Source of the DNA: Pseudomonas sp. P8_229 | GTDB taxonomy: Bacteria > Pseudomonadota > Gammaproteobacteria > Pseudomonadales > Pseudomonadaceae | DNA: 64,000 bases | Assembly: GCF_034008635.1 (NCBI RefSeq) | Contig: NZ_CP125378.1 | Location: 1,354,001 to 1,418,000 of the forward strand | Direction of reading: 5' to 3' | Shown: positions 23,869 to 32,776 of the stretch, in pieces | Numbering within the stretch: position 1 is the stretch's first letter | Layout of the letters: each line of letters starts with the position of its first letter | Program-made: the position numbers and the translations under genes | Notes under the pieces: generated by a model | Told to the model about the DNA's origin: nothing | Seen by the model: only the letters and a program-made list of their open reading frames with translations | Databases searched by the model: none

Positions 23869-24900
23869 ATGACCACCCCTAAAAACGATAAAAATACCCG
23901 CACCACCGGCCGTCCCACCCTCAATGAAGTTGCCCGCCTGGCCGGTGTCAGTCCGATTACCGCCTCTCGCGCCTTGCGTGGGGTCAGCACCGTGGCCACC
24001 GAGTTGGTGGAAAAAGTGCAGAAAGCAGCCAGTGAACTCAACTATGTGGTCAACCCTGCCGCCCGCGCTTTAGCCTCGGCGCAGAGCCATTCGGTGGTGG
24101 TGTTGGTGCCGTCGCTGTCCAACCTGTTGTTCATCGATACCCTGGAAGCCATTCATCGGGTGCTCACGCCCAAGGGCTTCGAAGTGCTGATCGGCAACTT
24201 CCACTATTCGCGTGATGAAGAAGAAAACCTGCTGCGCAACTACATGGCTTATCAGCCCCGTGGTTTGTTGCTGACCGGGTTTGATCGCACGGAAAGTTCG
24301 CGACGGATGATCGAGGCCAGCAACATTCCCTGCGTGTACATGATGGAACTGGACAGCGCCGCCGGGGTGAACTGCGTGGGTTTCTCCCAGCTCAGCGCCG
24401 GCGAAACGGCGGCCGAGCACTTGCTCTCCCGTGGCCGCAAGCGCCTGGCCTACATCGGCGCGCAACTCGATCAGCGCACCTTGTTGCGCGGCGAGGGTTT
24501 CCGCAAAGCCCTGCAGAAGGCCGGGCGTTATGACCCGGACCTGGAAGTACTGACCCCGCGATCCTCGTCGGTGGGCCTGGGCGGTGAGTTGTTCCTGCAA
24601 CTGCTGGCGGCGCATCCGGATGTCGATGCGATCTTCTTTGGTAACGACGACCTGGCGCAGGGCGCCCTGCTCGAAGCGCTGCGCAACGGGATCAAGATCC
24701 CTGATCAGGTGGCGATCCTCGGTTTCAACGACCTGCCGATGTCCGAACACATGGTGCCGCGCCTGAGCAGCATCAATACCCCGCGTGAAGCGATTGGCCG
24801 GCGGGCGGCGGAGCAGATGCTGACGTTGATGGCGGGCAACAATGTTGCACGTCCGGTGGAAGACATGGGCTTTGAACTGAAAGTCCGTGAAAGCACCTGA
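23869..24900 (+). CDS. gntR: LacI-type gluconate repressor GntR
   Basis: 343 residues from the ATG at 23869. The LacI helix-turn-helix and hinge are RPTLNEVARLAGVSPITASRALRGVSTVATELVEKVQKAASELNYVVNPAARALAS; the rest is the periplasmic-binding-like effector domain (FFGNDDLAQGALLEALRNGIKIPDQVAILGFNDLPMS). In Pseudomonas GntR represses gnt genes and is released by gluconate or 6-phosphogluconate. Divergent from gntK, with two operators between them. Confidence 0.93.
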   Translation: MTTPKNDKNTRTTGRPTLNEVARLAGVSPITASRALRGVSTVATELVEKVQKAASELNYVVNPAARALASAQSHSVVVLVPSLSNLLFIDTLEAIHRVLTPKGFEVLIGNFHYSRDEEENLLRNYMAYQPRGLLLTGFDRTESSRRMIEASNIPCVYMMELDSAAGVNCVGFSQLSAGETAAEHLLSRGRKRLAYIGAQLDQRTLLRGEGFRKALQKAGRYDPDLEVLTPRSSSVGLGGELFLQLLAAHPDVDAIFFGNDDLAQGALLEALRNGIKIPDQVAILGFNDLPMSEHMVPRLSSINTPREAIGRRAAEQMLTLMAGNNVARPVEDMGFELKVREST

Positions 24901-24970
24901 CCTCAGAAATCCCCGTGGTGGTCACAACTGCTGGGTTGAAACCCAATCCCACAGGGGATCTGTGTCGGGT

Positions 24971-25843
24971 TCAGTGGCCGAGCAGGTCGACCAGGGCCAA
25001 CGCGCCCTTCTGCAGCGGCTGGCTCTTGAGCCACACCGCATGCACCGGCAGCACCAGACCGTTTTCTATGTTGCGAAAATTCAGCCGCTTCAAGCGCCCG
25101 CTGTCCAGCCACGGCTGCACCATCGACAGCGGGAAATTGCCCCAGCCCAACCCCGCCTCGACCATCTCCAGCGCCGCCTCCAGGGTGTCGGTGCGCCAGT
25201 GCGATTCGGCCACCAGTGGCCGGGTTTCGCTGATCGGCAAATCACGGCTGGCGACGAAAATCTGCCGCACGTGCACCAGGTCTTCGAGAAACAGATCCTG
25301 CCCCTGCAATAACGGACTGTCCGCCGCCAGCGTGGCGATCATCCGTTCGCTGCCGACAAACTGAAAGCGCTCCAGCACGTTCATGCTCAACCCGGCAAAC
25401 GCCAGACACACGCTGACGCGGCCACTGTGCAGCATCGCCAACACGTCGTCCTGCGGCGCGGTCAGTACTTCGATGTCGAGCAGTGGATGGCGCTCGGCAA
25501 TCACCTTGATCGCGGCGAGCAAGCGCCGACGGTCGATGTCCGCGACCACACCGATCGACAACTTGCTCTCCAGCCCCAACGACAACTCCACCGCATGCAC
25601 TTGCAGTTGCTTGAGTTGCTCGGCAATCAGCCGCGCATGGGGCACCAGCGACAGTGCCATGGCCGTCGGCTGCGGTTCGCGATGGCTACGGTCGAACAGC
25701 GGATAACCGAGCTCCGCTTCCAGATTACCGATGCCCATGCTGACCGCCGACGGCACCCGGCCCAGCGCGCGGGCAGCCGCGGAAAACGAGCCACGTTCGA
25801 TCACCGCAAGAAACAGTTCGATGCTGTCGCTGTTGAAATTCAC
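24971..25843 (-). CDS. LysR-type regulator of the adjacent PACE transporter
   Basis: 290 residues. The N-terminal helix-turn-helix is IELFLAVIERGSFSAAARALGRVPSAVSMGIGNLEAELGYPLFDR, and the C-terminal part is a LysR substrate-binding domain. It is divergent, 121 bases away, from the PACE efflux gene at 25965. LysR genes next to PACE genes are common, so local control is likely. Confidence 0.87.
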   Translation of the reverse strand: MNFNSDSIELFLAVIERGSFSAAARALGRVPSAVSMGIGNLEAELGYPLFDRSHREPQPTAMALSLVPHARLIAEQLKQLQVHAVELSLGLESKLSIGVVADIDRRRLLAAIKVIAERHPLLDIEVLTAPQDDVLAMLHSGRVSVCLAFAGLSMNVLERFQFVGSERMIATLAADSPLLQGQDLFLEDLVHVRQIFVASRDLPISETRPLVAESHWRTDTLEAALEMVEAGLGWGNFPLSMVQPWLDSGRLKRLNFRNIENGLVLPVHAVWLKSQPLQKGALALVDLLGH

Positions 25844-25964
25844 TTCATCTACCTATCACCAAAACTGAAAGCTACTGACTTTTTCTGTCACTACTATTGA
25901 AGCTATCTTTCGCCGCCTCCGCCAGTCCCGCTGGCCATCGATTTCAAGACAGAGGCAAATCCGC

Positions 25965-26405
25965 ATGCAAGGCGTCAAACGCAAACTGGTCTATGTGTCG
26001 CTCTACGAAGTGATCGGCATGACCTTCTCCGCCCTCGGCCTGGCGCTGCTCTCCGGCACCTCGCCCGGCAGCACCGGGCCGTTGGCGGTGATCATCACCA
26101 CCATTGCCGTGACCTGGAATTTCATTTACACCACGCTGTTCGAGCACTGGGAAAGCCGCCAGACGTCGCGCACGCGCACAGTCAAACGGCGCATCGCCCA
26201 CGCGGTCGGCTTTCAACTGACGCTGATCGTGTTCCTGATCCCGCTGATCGCATGGTGGATGAACATCAGTCTGGTGCAGGCATTCCTGCTGGACCTGGCG
26301 CTGATCATTTTCATCCCGTGCTACACGTTCGCCTTCAACTGGCTGTTCGATCGCCTCTTCGGCTTGCCGGCCTCGGCGCTGCCCGATTCAACCGCTGCGG
26401 CATAA
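25965..26405 (+). CDS. PACE family (AceI-like) multidrug/biocide efflux protein
   Basis: 146 residues with four membrane helices in two tandem bacterial transmembrane pair domains. The first has GVKRKLVYVSLYEVIGMTFSALGLALL, with the membrane-embedded Glu that couples protons in AceI; the second has RIAHAVGFQLTLIVFLIPLIAWWMN. Loop motif WNFIYTTLFEHWE. The family exports chlorhexidine, acriflavine or short-chain diamines. Confidence 0.92.
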   Translation: MQGVKRKLVYVSLYEVIGMTFSALGLALLSGTSPGSTGPLAVIITTIAVTWNFIYTTLFEHWESRQTSRTRTVKRRIAHAVGFQLTLIVFLIPLIAWWMNISLVQAFLLDLALIIFIPCYTFAFNWLFDRLFGLPASALPDSTAAA

Positions 26406-26530
26406 ATCGTTAATGGGTAAACAGTTATTGCAAGAAATCGGCGTTTTTTCCCGGCAAACCGCCGATATTCACAAGCCGTGAACTCCGATAGCAGGCTAAG
26501 CTTTTCCATCAATAAAAAATGGACCCGCCC

Positions 26531-27955
26531 ATGACTGCTCACGCCCCTGCCGCCGCGCAACGCGATGGCATTGACCCGATACGCGCCGCCGAGATTTCCG
26601 CCCGCATCGACCGCCTCCCTGCCGTCGCCACGATCTGGCGGCTGGTGGCGCTGTTGTCGATCGGTGGTTTCTTCGAACTCTACGACCTGTTCCAGACCGC
26701 CTACATCAGCCCCGGCCTGATCCGCGACGGGATCTTCGCCACCGGCAATCAGGGCGTGTTCGGTTTCTCCGATCAGGCAGCGTTTGCTTCGGCGACCTTC
26801 CTTGGCCTGTTCCTCGGCGCCAGTCTGCTCAGCCCGTTGGCCGATCGTTTCGGCCGCCGCGCGATCTTCACCTTTGCGCTGGTCTGGTACACGGTGGCCA
26901 CGGTGCTGATGGGGATTCAAAGTTCGGCGTTGGGGATCATCTGCATGCGCTTTCTGGTCGGCATCGGCCTCGGTATCGAATTGGTGACCATCGATGCCTA
27001 CCTCTCGGAACTGGTGCCCAAACGCATGCGCAGTTCGGCGTTTGCCTTCGCGTTTTTCGTGCAATTCCTGTCAGTGCCGGCGGTGGCGTTGATGTCGTGG
27101 TGGCTGGTGCCGCAGGCGCCATTCGGTGTGTCCGGCTGGCGTTGGGTGGTATTGGCGAGTGCGGTGTTTGCGCTGTTCATCTGGTGGCTGCGCAAGCGCC
27201 TGCCGGAATCGCCACGCTGGTTGGCGCAACATGGCCGCTTTGATGAGGCGAACCGGATTCTCGACAACATCGAAGCGCGCTGCGAGAAGGATCACGGTAA
27301 AGCGCTGGACACTCCTGAAGCCGTTCCGGTCGACGTCGAAGGCAAAGGCCGCTTCGCCGATATCTGGCAGCCGCCGTATCGCCGCCGCGCGTTGATGCTG
27401 ATCGTCTTTCACGTGTTCCAGGCCATCGGCTTCTTCGGTTTCGGCAACTGGCTGCCGGCGCTGCTCTCCGGCCAAGGCGTCAGCGTCACCCACAGTTTGA
27501 TGTACGCCTTCATCATCACCCTCGCCTACCCGCTCGGGCCGCTGCTGTTCGTGAAGTTCGCCAACCGTTTCGAGAACAAGTGGCAGATTGTCGGCTCGGC
27601 CCTCGGCGCCATGACGTTCGGCACCTTGTTTGCGCTACAGACCAGCGCGTTCGGTCTGATCTTCTGCGGGGTGATGATCACCTTCTGCAATGCATGGCTG
27701 AGCTTCAGTTATCACTCGTACCAGAGCGAATTGTTCCCGACCAACATCCGTGCGCGGGCGGTGGGGTTCTGCTATTCGTTCAGCCGTCTGTCGACGGTGT
27801 TCAGCAGCCTGTTGATTGGCTTGTTCCTGGATAACTTCGGCACGCCCGGGGTGCTCGCGTTCATCGTCAGCAGCATGCTGATCGTGATGCTGACCATCGG
27901 CTGGTTCGGCCCGCGCACGCGCAACCTGGCGCTGGAGAACATCGCCCATCGCTGA
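26531..27955 (+). CDS. MFS metabolite:H+ symporter
   Basis: About 474 residues with 12 membrane segments. The first loop motif is SPLADRFGRRAIFTFALVWY, and LPESPRWLAQHGRFDEANRILDNIE marks the sugar/metabolite porter branch (SP or metabolite:H+ symporter type); the FELYDLFQTAYISPGL segment resembles NiaP/aromatic acid carriers. The substrate is unknown. An ATG 12 bases earlier (26519) is an alternative start; neither has a strong ribosome site. Monocistronic with its own terminator. Confidence 0.87.
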   Translation: MTAHAPAAAQRDGIDPIRAAEISARIDRLPAVATIWRLVALLSIGGFFELYDLFQTAYISPGLIRDGIFATGNQGVFGFSDQAAFASATFLGLFLGASLLSPLADRFGRRAIFTFALVWYTVATVLMGIQSSALGIICMRFLVGIGLGIELVTIDAYLSELVPKRMRSSAFAFAFFVQFLSVPAVALMSWWLVPQAPFGVSGWRWVVLASAVFALFIWWLRKRLPESPRWLAQHGRFDEANRILDNIEARCEKDHGKALDTPEAVPVDVEGKGRFADIWQPPYRRRALMLIVFHVFQAIGFFGFGNWLPALLSGQGVSVTHSLMYAFIITLAYPLGPLLFVKFANRFENKWQIVGSALGAMTFGTLFALQTSAFGLIFCGVMITFCNAWLSFSYHSYQSELFPTNIRARAVGFCYSFSRLSTVFSSLLIGLFLDNFGTPGVLAFIVSSMLIVMLTIGWFGPRTRNLALENIAHR

Positions 27956-27962
27956 CGGCCGC

Positions 27963-28005
27963 GCGGTCATCCTCTGCCGCCTGACGGCAAGGGATGACCG
28001 CTTTG
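27963..28005 (+). terminator. Stem-loop terminator after the MFS gene
   Basis: GCGGTCATCC and GGATGACCGC pair around an inner GCCG/CGGC hairpin, followed by CTTTGTT. It begins about six bases after the MFS stop. Confidence 0.75.
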
Positions 28006-28108
28006 TTCCGCATGCCCGAGCAGCAACGCATTGAAATAGCGGGATTTGCCGCAAAGGCACGGTAATTGCTGCGGCAGGCCTGTCAGCAATAATTCAAAGG
28101 TCTCCATC

Positions 28109-28672
28109 ATGATGTTGGTCAGTGCAAAACAGCAGCAACTCATCCACCTGCCCAAGCGACTGGCGGAAGATGCGACCACGACCGCCGCTGCCGGTCTGCA
28201 AAGTGGCCTGCACGGCGCCATGCTGCAATCGCTGCAGAATCAGGCCCAGTCGCAAGCCACCGATGCGACGTCCAAGGTGCAGGATTCGGCCACGCAGATC
28301 GCCACCCAACAGGTGGCCGCCGCCGCGCGCATCAGCGACAACGTCGACGAGGCGTTCGCCAAGACCCGCGTCGGTCTGCAAACCACCGATGCCACGGCTG
28401 CCAGCACCACCACCGGCACCTCGGCCACCGACGCGTTCAAGGACTACATGAGCAAGTCGCCGGAACAACGCCTGCGCGACAGTATCCTCCAGAGTATGGG
28501 CATCACCGAAGACGACATCAAAGCCATGCCGCCGGAGAAACAACTGGCCATCGGCAAAGAAATCGCCGAGCGTTTGCAGGACAAAATGAAGTTGGCGCAG
28601 GCGGACAAAGACAACGTCAATGACGTCAAGGACAGCGACAAGTTGGCGGACAAGTTTCTCGCTGCCCTCTAG
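28109..28672 (+). CDS. Hypothetical Ala/Gln-rich helical protein
   Basis: 187 residues from the first of two adjacent ATG codons, preceded by AAAGG. No signal peptide or membrane segment. Residues 20-110 are rich in Ala, Gln, Thr and Ser (NQAQSQATDATSKVQDSATQ) and probably helical or disordered. The C-terminal part, SPEQRLRDSILQSMGITEDDIKAMPPEKQLAIGKEIAERLQDKM, is a conserved-looking helical module found at the ends of diverse proteobacterial proteins. I cannot assign a function. Confidence 0.72.
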   Translation: MMLVSAKQQQLIHLPKRLAEDATTTAAAGLQSGLHGAMLQSLQNQAQSQATDATSKVQDSATQIATQQVAAAARISDNVDEAFAKTRVGLQTTDATAASTTTGTSATDAFKDYMSKSPEQRLRDSILQSMGITEDDIKAMPPEKQLAIGKEIAERLQDKMKLAQADKDNVNDVKDSDKLADKFLAAL

Positions 28673-28866
28673 TGGCATCGGCAATGGGTGGGGTCTACCG
28701 ACCCTGCTTATTCCACGCCCGTCCTAGGAATCTGCTCGAAACCGTTCATCAGAAAAGCGAAACACCTGTCAGAACTATCAGTTACATACAGATAAATGAA
28801 CGCTGTTTAATCAGCTCGTGATCACATTCGTGTTCACCGATCCTACGCACAAAAAAGGAGTTCTGT

Positions 28867-29268
28867 ATGAGAACTGATACATTTGAAGGACATTGCACGG
28901 GCAAGTCGATGCAAGATGGTGAGCCGGCCGGATCTGATTTCGTAGCGACTCGGGTATTTTTCTTCGACGATATATTCGCCGGTCAAAAACCAGCAACCGG
29001 AGAGTTTATCCAGATCTACTATGGAGAGGCCCTCACACCTAGCCCCAAACCTTACGAACTTGATGTAAAAAATGAAGTCGGGAGCCTGATCAGGCTGGAG
29101 TATAAATCCAAGGACAGTTCCAGAATTTTTTACGCAGAGGGAAAACTCACGGTGACAATCAGTGAAAACTCTCAGAAGGGCACTTTCGACGGCACCTACT
29201 TTAATGAATCAGGAAAACTTACAAAATTCGAAGTAGATTTTTCGGCTGAAGAATCTGTTAACCGTTAA
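28867..29268 (+). CDS. Hypothetical protein, AT-richer than its surroundings
   Basis: 133 residues, with AAAAAAGGAG before the ATG. No signal peptide; the sequence is beta-rich and acidic (GEFIQIYYGEALTPSPKPYELDVKNEVGSLIRLEYKSKDSSRIFYAEGKLTVTISENSQKGTFDGTYFNESGKL). Base composition is lower in GC than its neighbours, suggesting later acquisition. No family recognised. It ends at a clear terminator. Confidence 0.72.
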   Translation: MRTDTFEGHCTGKSMQDGEPAGSDFVATRVFFFDDIFAGQKPATGEFIQIYYGEALTPSPKPYELDVKNEVGSLIRLEYKSKDSSRIFYAEGKLTVTISENSQKGTFDGTYFNESGKLTKFEVDFSAEESVNR

Positions 29269-29283
29269 AAGCATTTACATCGA

Positions 29284-29308
29284 AGAGCGGGCATTACTGC
29301 CCGCTTTT
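29284..29308 (+). terminator. Rho-independent terminator
   Basis: GAGCGGGCA-TTAC-TGCCCGCTTTT follows the hypothetical gene by 15 bases. Confidence 0.88.
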
Positions 29309-29339
29309 GCGCCACCAGGGTTGCTGAAGGTTTACGCCA

Positions 29340-30659
29340 TCAATTCAGCTGCAACGTTGCATTGAACTGCCCGATCGCATCCACCACATGCCGCGATCCC
29401 TGCTGAATTTCCTGAATCACCGCCCCCGCCTCGTTCGCCAGTTCCACGCCAAGCCCGGTACGGCTCAAACTCGACTGCATGCTCGACACCGCACTCAACG
29501 ACAAATCATGGTTCTTGCGCACCACATCGACGATCTCAAGTGTCGCCTGACTGGTCCGCGCCGCCAGGCTGCGCACCTCATCCGCGACCACCGCAAAACC
29601 ACGCCCATGTTCACCGGCCCGCGCCGCTTCAATCGCCGCATTCAGTGCCAGCAAGTTGGTTTGATCGGCAATTCCGCGAATGGTCTGCACGATGGTGCCG
29701 ATGATGTCCGACTGTTTGCTCACCGCATCGATACTCAGCGCCGCTTCGTTGAGGTCGCGGGAAATGTCCTGAATGATTTGCACGGTTTGTTGCACGACTT
29801 GTGAGCCTTTTTGCGCACAAGCGTCGTTTTGTACCGAGGTGCTATGGGCCGACTCCGCGGCGTTTTGCAGCGTGGTCATCTGGCTGGTGATGTCGCTGGC
29901 GAACTTGACCACTTTGTACAAACGGCCCTTGGCGTCGAACAGCGGGTTGTACGAGGCTTCTAGGTAGACCATCTGCCCGGACTTGTTCTTGCGTTCGAAA
30001 CGGTGCGAGTGATATTCGCCGCGATTGAGCGATGCCCAGAACGCCTTGTACTGTGCCGATTCGGCTTCGGAACGGTGACAAAACATACTGTGATGGTGGC
30101 CGACGATTTCATTGAGCGAGTACTGCATCGTTCTCAGAAAGTTGTCGTTGGCGTTTATCACGTTGCCTTCCGGGGTGAACTCGATCACCGCCATCGAACG
30201 ACTGATCGCCGCCAGCATGCTTTCTTCTTCGTGCTCTTTGTTGACCCGCGCGGTGATGTCCGCCGCCACTTTGATCACACTTTTGACTTGTTTGTCCGGG
30301 CCATAAACCGGCATGTAACTGGCTTCGAGCCAGATCTCCTTGCCGGATTTGTTCAAGCGCAAAAACGTCCCGCTGATCGGTTCTCCCCGGGCCAGGTCGC
30401 GCCATAATCTGGCGTATTCCTCGCTGCGGTAAAACGCTTCTTCACAAAACACCCGGTGATGTTTGCCCCGCACTTCCTCGGCGCTGTAGCCCATGGTCTT
30501 GCAGAAGTTTTCGTTGGCATCCAGAACAATGCCTTCGGGCGTGAATTCGATCATCGCCATCGAGCGGCTGATCGCTTCGAGCTTGGCGTTGGCTTCGGTC
30601 AAGGCGCAGCTGAAACGCTCGATTTCCTGCAGGTCAGCCTTGTGATGTAGGTTGAACAT
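29340..30659 (-). CDS. Soluble PAS-PAS methyl-accepting chemotaxis protein (BdlA-like)
   Basis: 439 residues without membrane segments. Two PAS domains (about 24-130 and 145-255) are near-duplicates: each starts AISRSMA-IEFTPEG and has the H-HH--FC motif and WLEASY or YLEASYNP. The C terminus (about 265-439) is an MCP signalling domain with the conserved tip [40 protein letters not shown]. This is the architecture of P. aeruginosa BdlA, which controls biofilm dispersion, and of Aer-like sensors. Orthology with BdlA is an inference. Confidence 0.88.
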   Translation of the reverse strand: MFNLHHKADLQEIERFSCALTEANAKLEAISRSMAMIEFTPEGIVLDANENFCKTMGYSAEEVRGKHHRVFCEEAFYRSEEYARLWRDLARGEPISGTFLRLNKSGKEIWLEASYMPVYGPDKQVKSVIKVAADITARVNKEHEEESMLAAISRSMAVIEFTPEGNVINANDNFLRTMQYSLNEIVGHHHSMFCHRSEAESAQYKAFWASLNRGEYHSHRFERKNKSGQMVYLEASYNPLFDAKGRLYKVVKFASDITSQMTTLQNAAESAHSTSVQNDACAQKGSQVVQQTVQIIQDISRDLNEAALSIDAVSKQSDIIGTIVQTIRGIADQTNLLALNAAIEAARAGEHGRGFAVVADEVRSLAARTSQATLEIVDVVRKNHDLSLSAVSSMQSSLSRTGLGVELANEAGAVIQEIQQGSRHVVDAIGQFNATLQLN

Positions 30660-31067
30660 GGTTGTATCACCTTCCGCGCGGTCTTTTGATTTGATGAAAG
30701 TTCAGATCTTTCAGAATCCACCACTACGTTCCACAGAACAGGCGCACGCATTCCTCCACGGGAGGAAGTTGTCAGGTGATAAATGACGTTTAATCGGAGA
30801 GTCCATGCAGCGACGCTCTAATCAAGACATCCTTCTCTTGATAGCCCGCGAGCGGGCCAGCCCTAACGTGCAGAAGAACTTCCATGTACCACAGGCTCCT
30901 TGTTGGTTCAGTGTCCGGTGCCTTGGGTTGCGCACTCTGGCAGCGTTGAAATCACGGCTAACAGATGACGGTCGACATAGTTAGTTACAGCTCAGCATAG
31001 CCAGCGCTATGCGGTGCGCAAGGCCACTAGTCGGCCAGTATCTGGCACTTTTTGCACAAGAATCGGT
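30660..31067. other. 408-base gap between bdlA-like gene and LysR gene
   Basis: No accepted gene. It contains a CTCCACGGGAGG hairpin at about 30754 and a candidate 59-codon frame on the plus strand (30805-30984) with CGGAGAG seven bases before its ATG. The encoded peptide (MQRRSNQDILLLIARERASP...) resembles nothing I know. I consider the frame possible but unproven. Confidence 0.4.
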
Positions 31068-31958
31068 TCAGCGCGTCGTTGCGTGAGCCGTATCTGCCAG
31101 CAGATCCAACAAGGCCTGCACCGCCGGTGAGGGCGTCTGCCCCGCTGGCAGCACCAGCGAAAACACCCGTTCGATGCGTGGCGCCAGGGCAATAACCCGC
31201 AGTCCCTGCCTGTCCGCCGGCAAGGTCATTTCCGGCACCAGCGTCACGCCGAGGTTTTCCCGAACCAGGGTGAAGGCGCTGCTCCATTCGCGCACCTCGA
31301 CCCGCACATCCTGCAACTGCAACCCGGCGGCGACGGCGAGGCTGCGGGCATTGGTCGAGCAACCACCGGTGGCCAGCACAAACGGCAACGCCGACAACTC
31401 TTGCAGGCTCACGCCCTGCTCGGTTCCGCGCAGCGCAAGCGGGTGCCCCGCCGGCACCACCGCCACCCAGGCATCACGGCCCAACGGCCCGGCATTGCGC
31501 TCGGGCGCCGGATTGAGCACCACGCCGACATCTACCAGACCGGCCGCCAACAGGGTTTCGACCTCGTCGTCGCTGACCTCCAGCGCCACCACTTCGATGC
31601 CCGGGTACAGGCGATTGAACTGACGCAGCAGTGGCGGCAGAAAACTCGCCAGCACCATGGGGAAACTCGCCAGACGGATCGTCCCGCGCAGCATCGGGCG
31701 GACGCTGTCGACAGTCTGGCGAATGGTCTCCAGCGCGCCGAGCATCAGCCGTGCCTGTTCGATCACCGGCAGGCCGATGGCGGTGGGCAGGGTCTGACGG
31801 CTTTCGCGACTGAACAGTTGCACACCGAGGGTTTCTTCCATCAACGCCAAGGCCTGGCTGGCGCCGGACTGCGTCATGCCGATCCGTTCGGCGGCGCGGG
31901 TGATGTTGCCGTGATCAGCCACGGCGACCACCAGCCGCCAATGCATCAGGTTCATCAT
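31068..31958 (-). CDS. LysR-type transcriptional regulator
   Basis: 296 residues (295 if the second Met is used). Helix-turn-helix LVVAVADHGNITRAAERIGMTQSGASQALALMEETLGVQLFSR, then the LysR effector domain (RGTIRLASFPMVLASFLPPLLRQF). It is divergent from the glutathione transferase gene, 99 bases away, and is its likely regulator. Confidence 0.88.
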   Translation of the reverse strand: MMNLMHWRLVVAVADHGNITRAAERIGMTQSGASQALALMEETLGVQLFSRESRQTLPTAIGLPVIEQARLMLGALETIRQTVDSVRPMLRGTIRLASFPMVLASFLPPLLRQFNRLYPGIEVVALEVSDDEVETLLAAGLVDVGVVLNPAPERNAGPLGRDAWVAVVPAGHPLALRGTEQGVSLQELSALPFVLATGGCSTNARSLAVAAGLQLQDVRVEVREWSSAFTLVRENLGVTLVPEMTLPADRQGLRVIALAPRIERVFSLVLPAGQTPSPAVQALLDLLADTAHATTR

Positions 31959-32057
31959 GCCAGTAGCTGTCCTTATGGCTGCTTTCTGAAAGATTAATTT
32001 TACCGAGGGTGCGCTGCACTATGACACTGGCGCCAAATCCTCACCAGAGCGCTACCG

Positions 32058-32651
32058 ATGAAGCTGTATTACGCCCCTCAAGCCTGTTCGCTGGCGCCGC
32101 ATATTGTGCTGCGCGAACTGAAACTGCCCTTCGTGCTGATCCGCGTCGACAACCGCAGCAAGCGCACCGCCAGCGGCGAAGACTTTCTCGCGATCAATCC
32201 CAAGGGTTATGTCGCGGCCCTGCAACTGGACAACGGTGCGGTACTGACCGAAAGCCCGGCAATCCTCCAGTATCTGGCGGATCTGCAGCCGCAATCGGGG
32301 CTGGCACCAGCGCCTGGCAGTTTCGAACGGGTGCGCTTGCAAGAGTGGCTGAACTTCGTCTCGAGCGAGATCCACGGCGGCCTCGGCGCACTGTTCGACG
32401 AACGCCTGCCGGCCGAGGTGATCAAGGAGAAGTTGTTCAGGCGCTTTGCGGTGTTGGTCGCGGTGCTGGAGCAGCAGGATTATCTGCTGCCGAGTGGATT
32501 CAGCGTGGCGGATGCGCTGCTGTTTGTGGTGCTGCGTTGGGCCGGGTTGTTTGATATCGACTTGACGCAGTGGCCGGCGTTGGCGCGGTTTCAGGCGCGG
32601 ATTGAGCAGCGGCCGACAGTGATCGCGGCGCTGGCGGCGGAAGCGGCGTAA
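32058..32651 (+). CDS. Glutathione S-transferase, beta-like
   Basis: 197 residues. The thioredoxin-like N-terminal domain starts MKLYYAPQACSLAPHIVLRELKLPF, with Tyr and Cys near position 5-10 as in bacterial beta-class GstA; LTESPAILQYLADLQP binds the glutathione gamma-glutamyl group. The C-terminal helical domain ends with the FSVADALLFVVLRWA N-capping box. It conjugates glutathione to electrophiles; the natural substrate is unknown. Confidence 0.88.
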   Translation: MKLYYAPQACSLAPHIVLRELKLPFVLIRVDNRSKRTASGEDFLAINPKGYVAALQLDNGAVLTESPAILQYLADLQPQSGLAPAPGSFERVRLQEWLNFVSSEIHGGLGALFDERLPAEVIKEKLFRRFAVLVAVLEQQDYLLPSGFSVADALLFVVLRWAGLFDIDLTQWPALARFQARIEQRPTVIAALAAEAA

Positions 32652-32662
32652 GTCTTCAGATC

Positions 32663-32739
32663 ATTCGCGAGCAGGCTCGCTCCCACATTGGATTTGTGGC
32701 GTGCACAAAACCTCTGTGGGAGCGGGCTTGCTCGCGAAA
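32663..32739. repeat. REP element
   Basis: Arms TTCGCGAGCAGGCTCGCTCCCAC and GTGGGAGCGGGCTTGCTCGCGAA differ at two core bases. It lies between the convergent gst and binding-protein genes. Confidence 0.9.
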
Positions 32740-32776
32740 GCGGTGGTTCAAACGCCCCGGATCAAACGGTTGAAAC

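Noticed and set aside
24901..24970. Partial REP at the end of gntR
   Set aside because: Only an AATCCCACAGGGGATC-like end is seen; neither the TCGCGA core nor a second arm is present.
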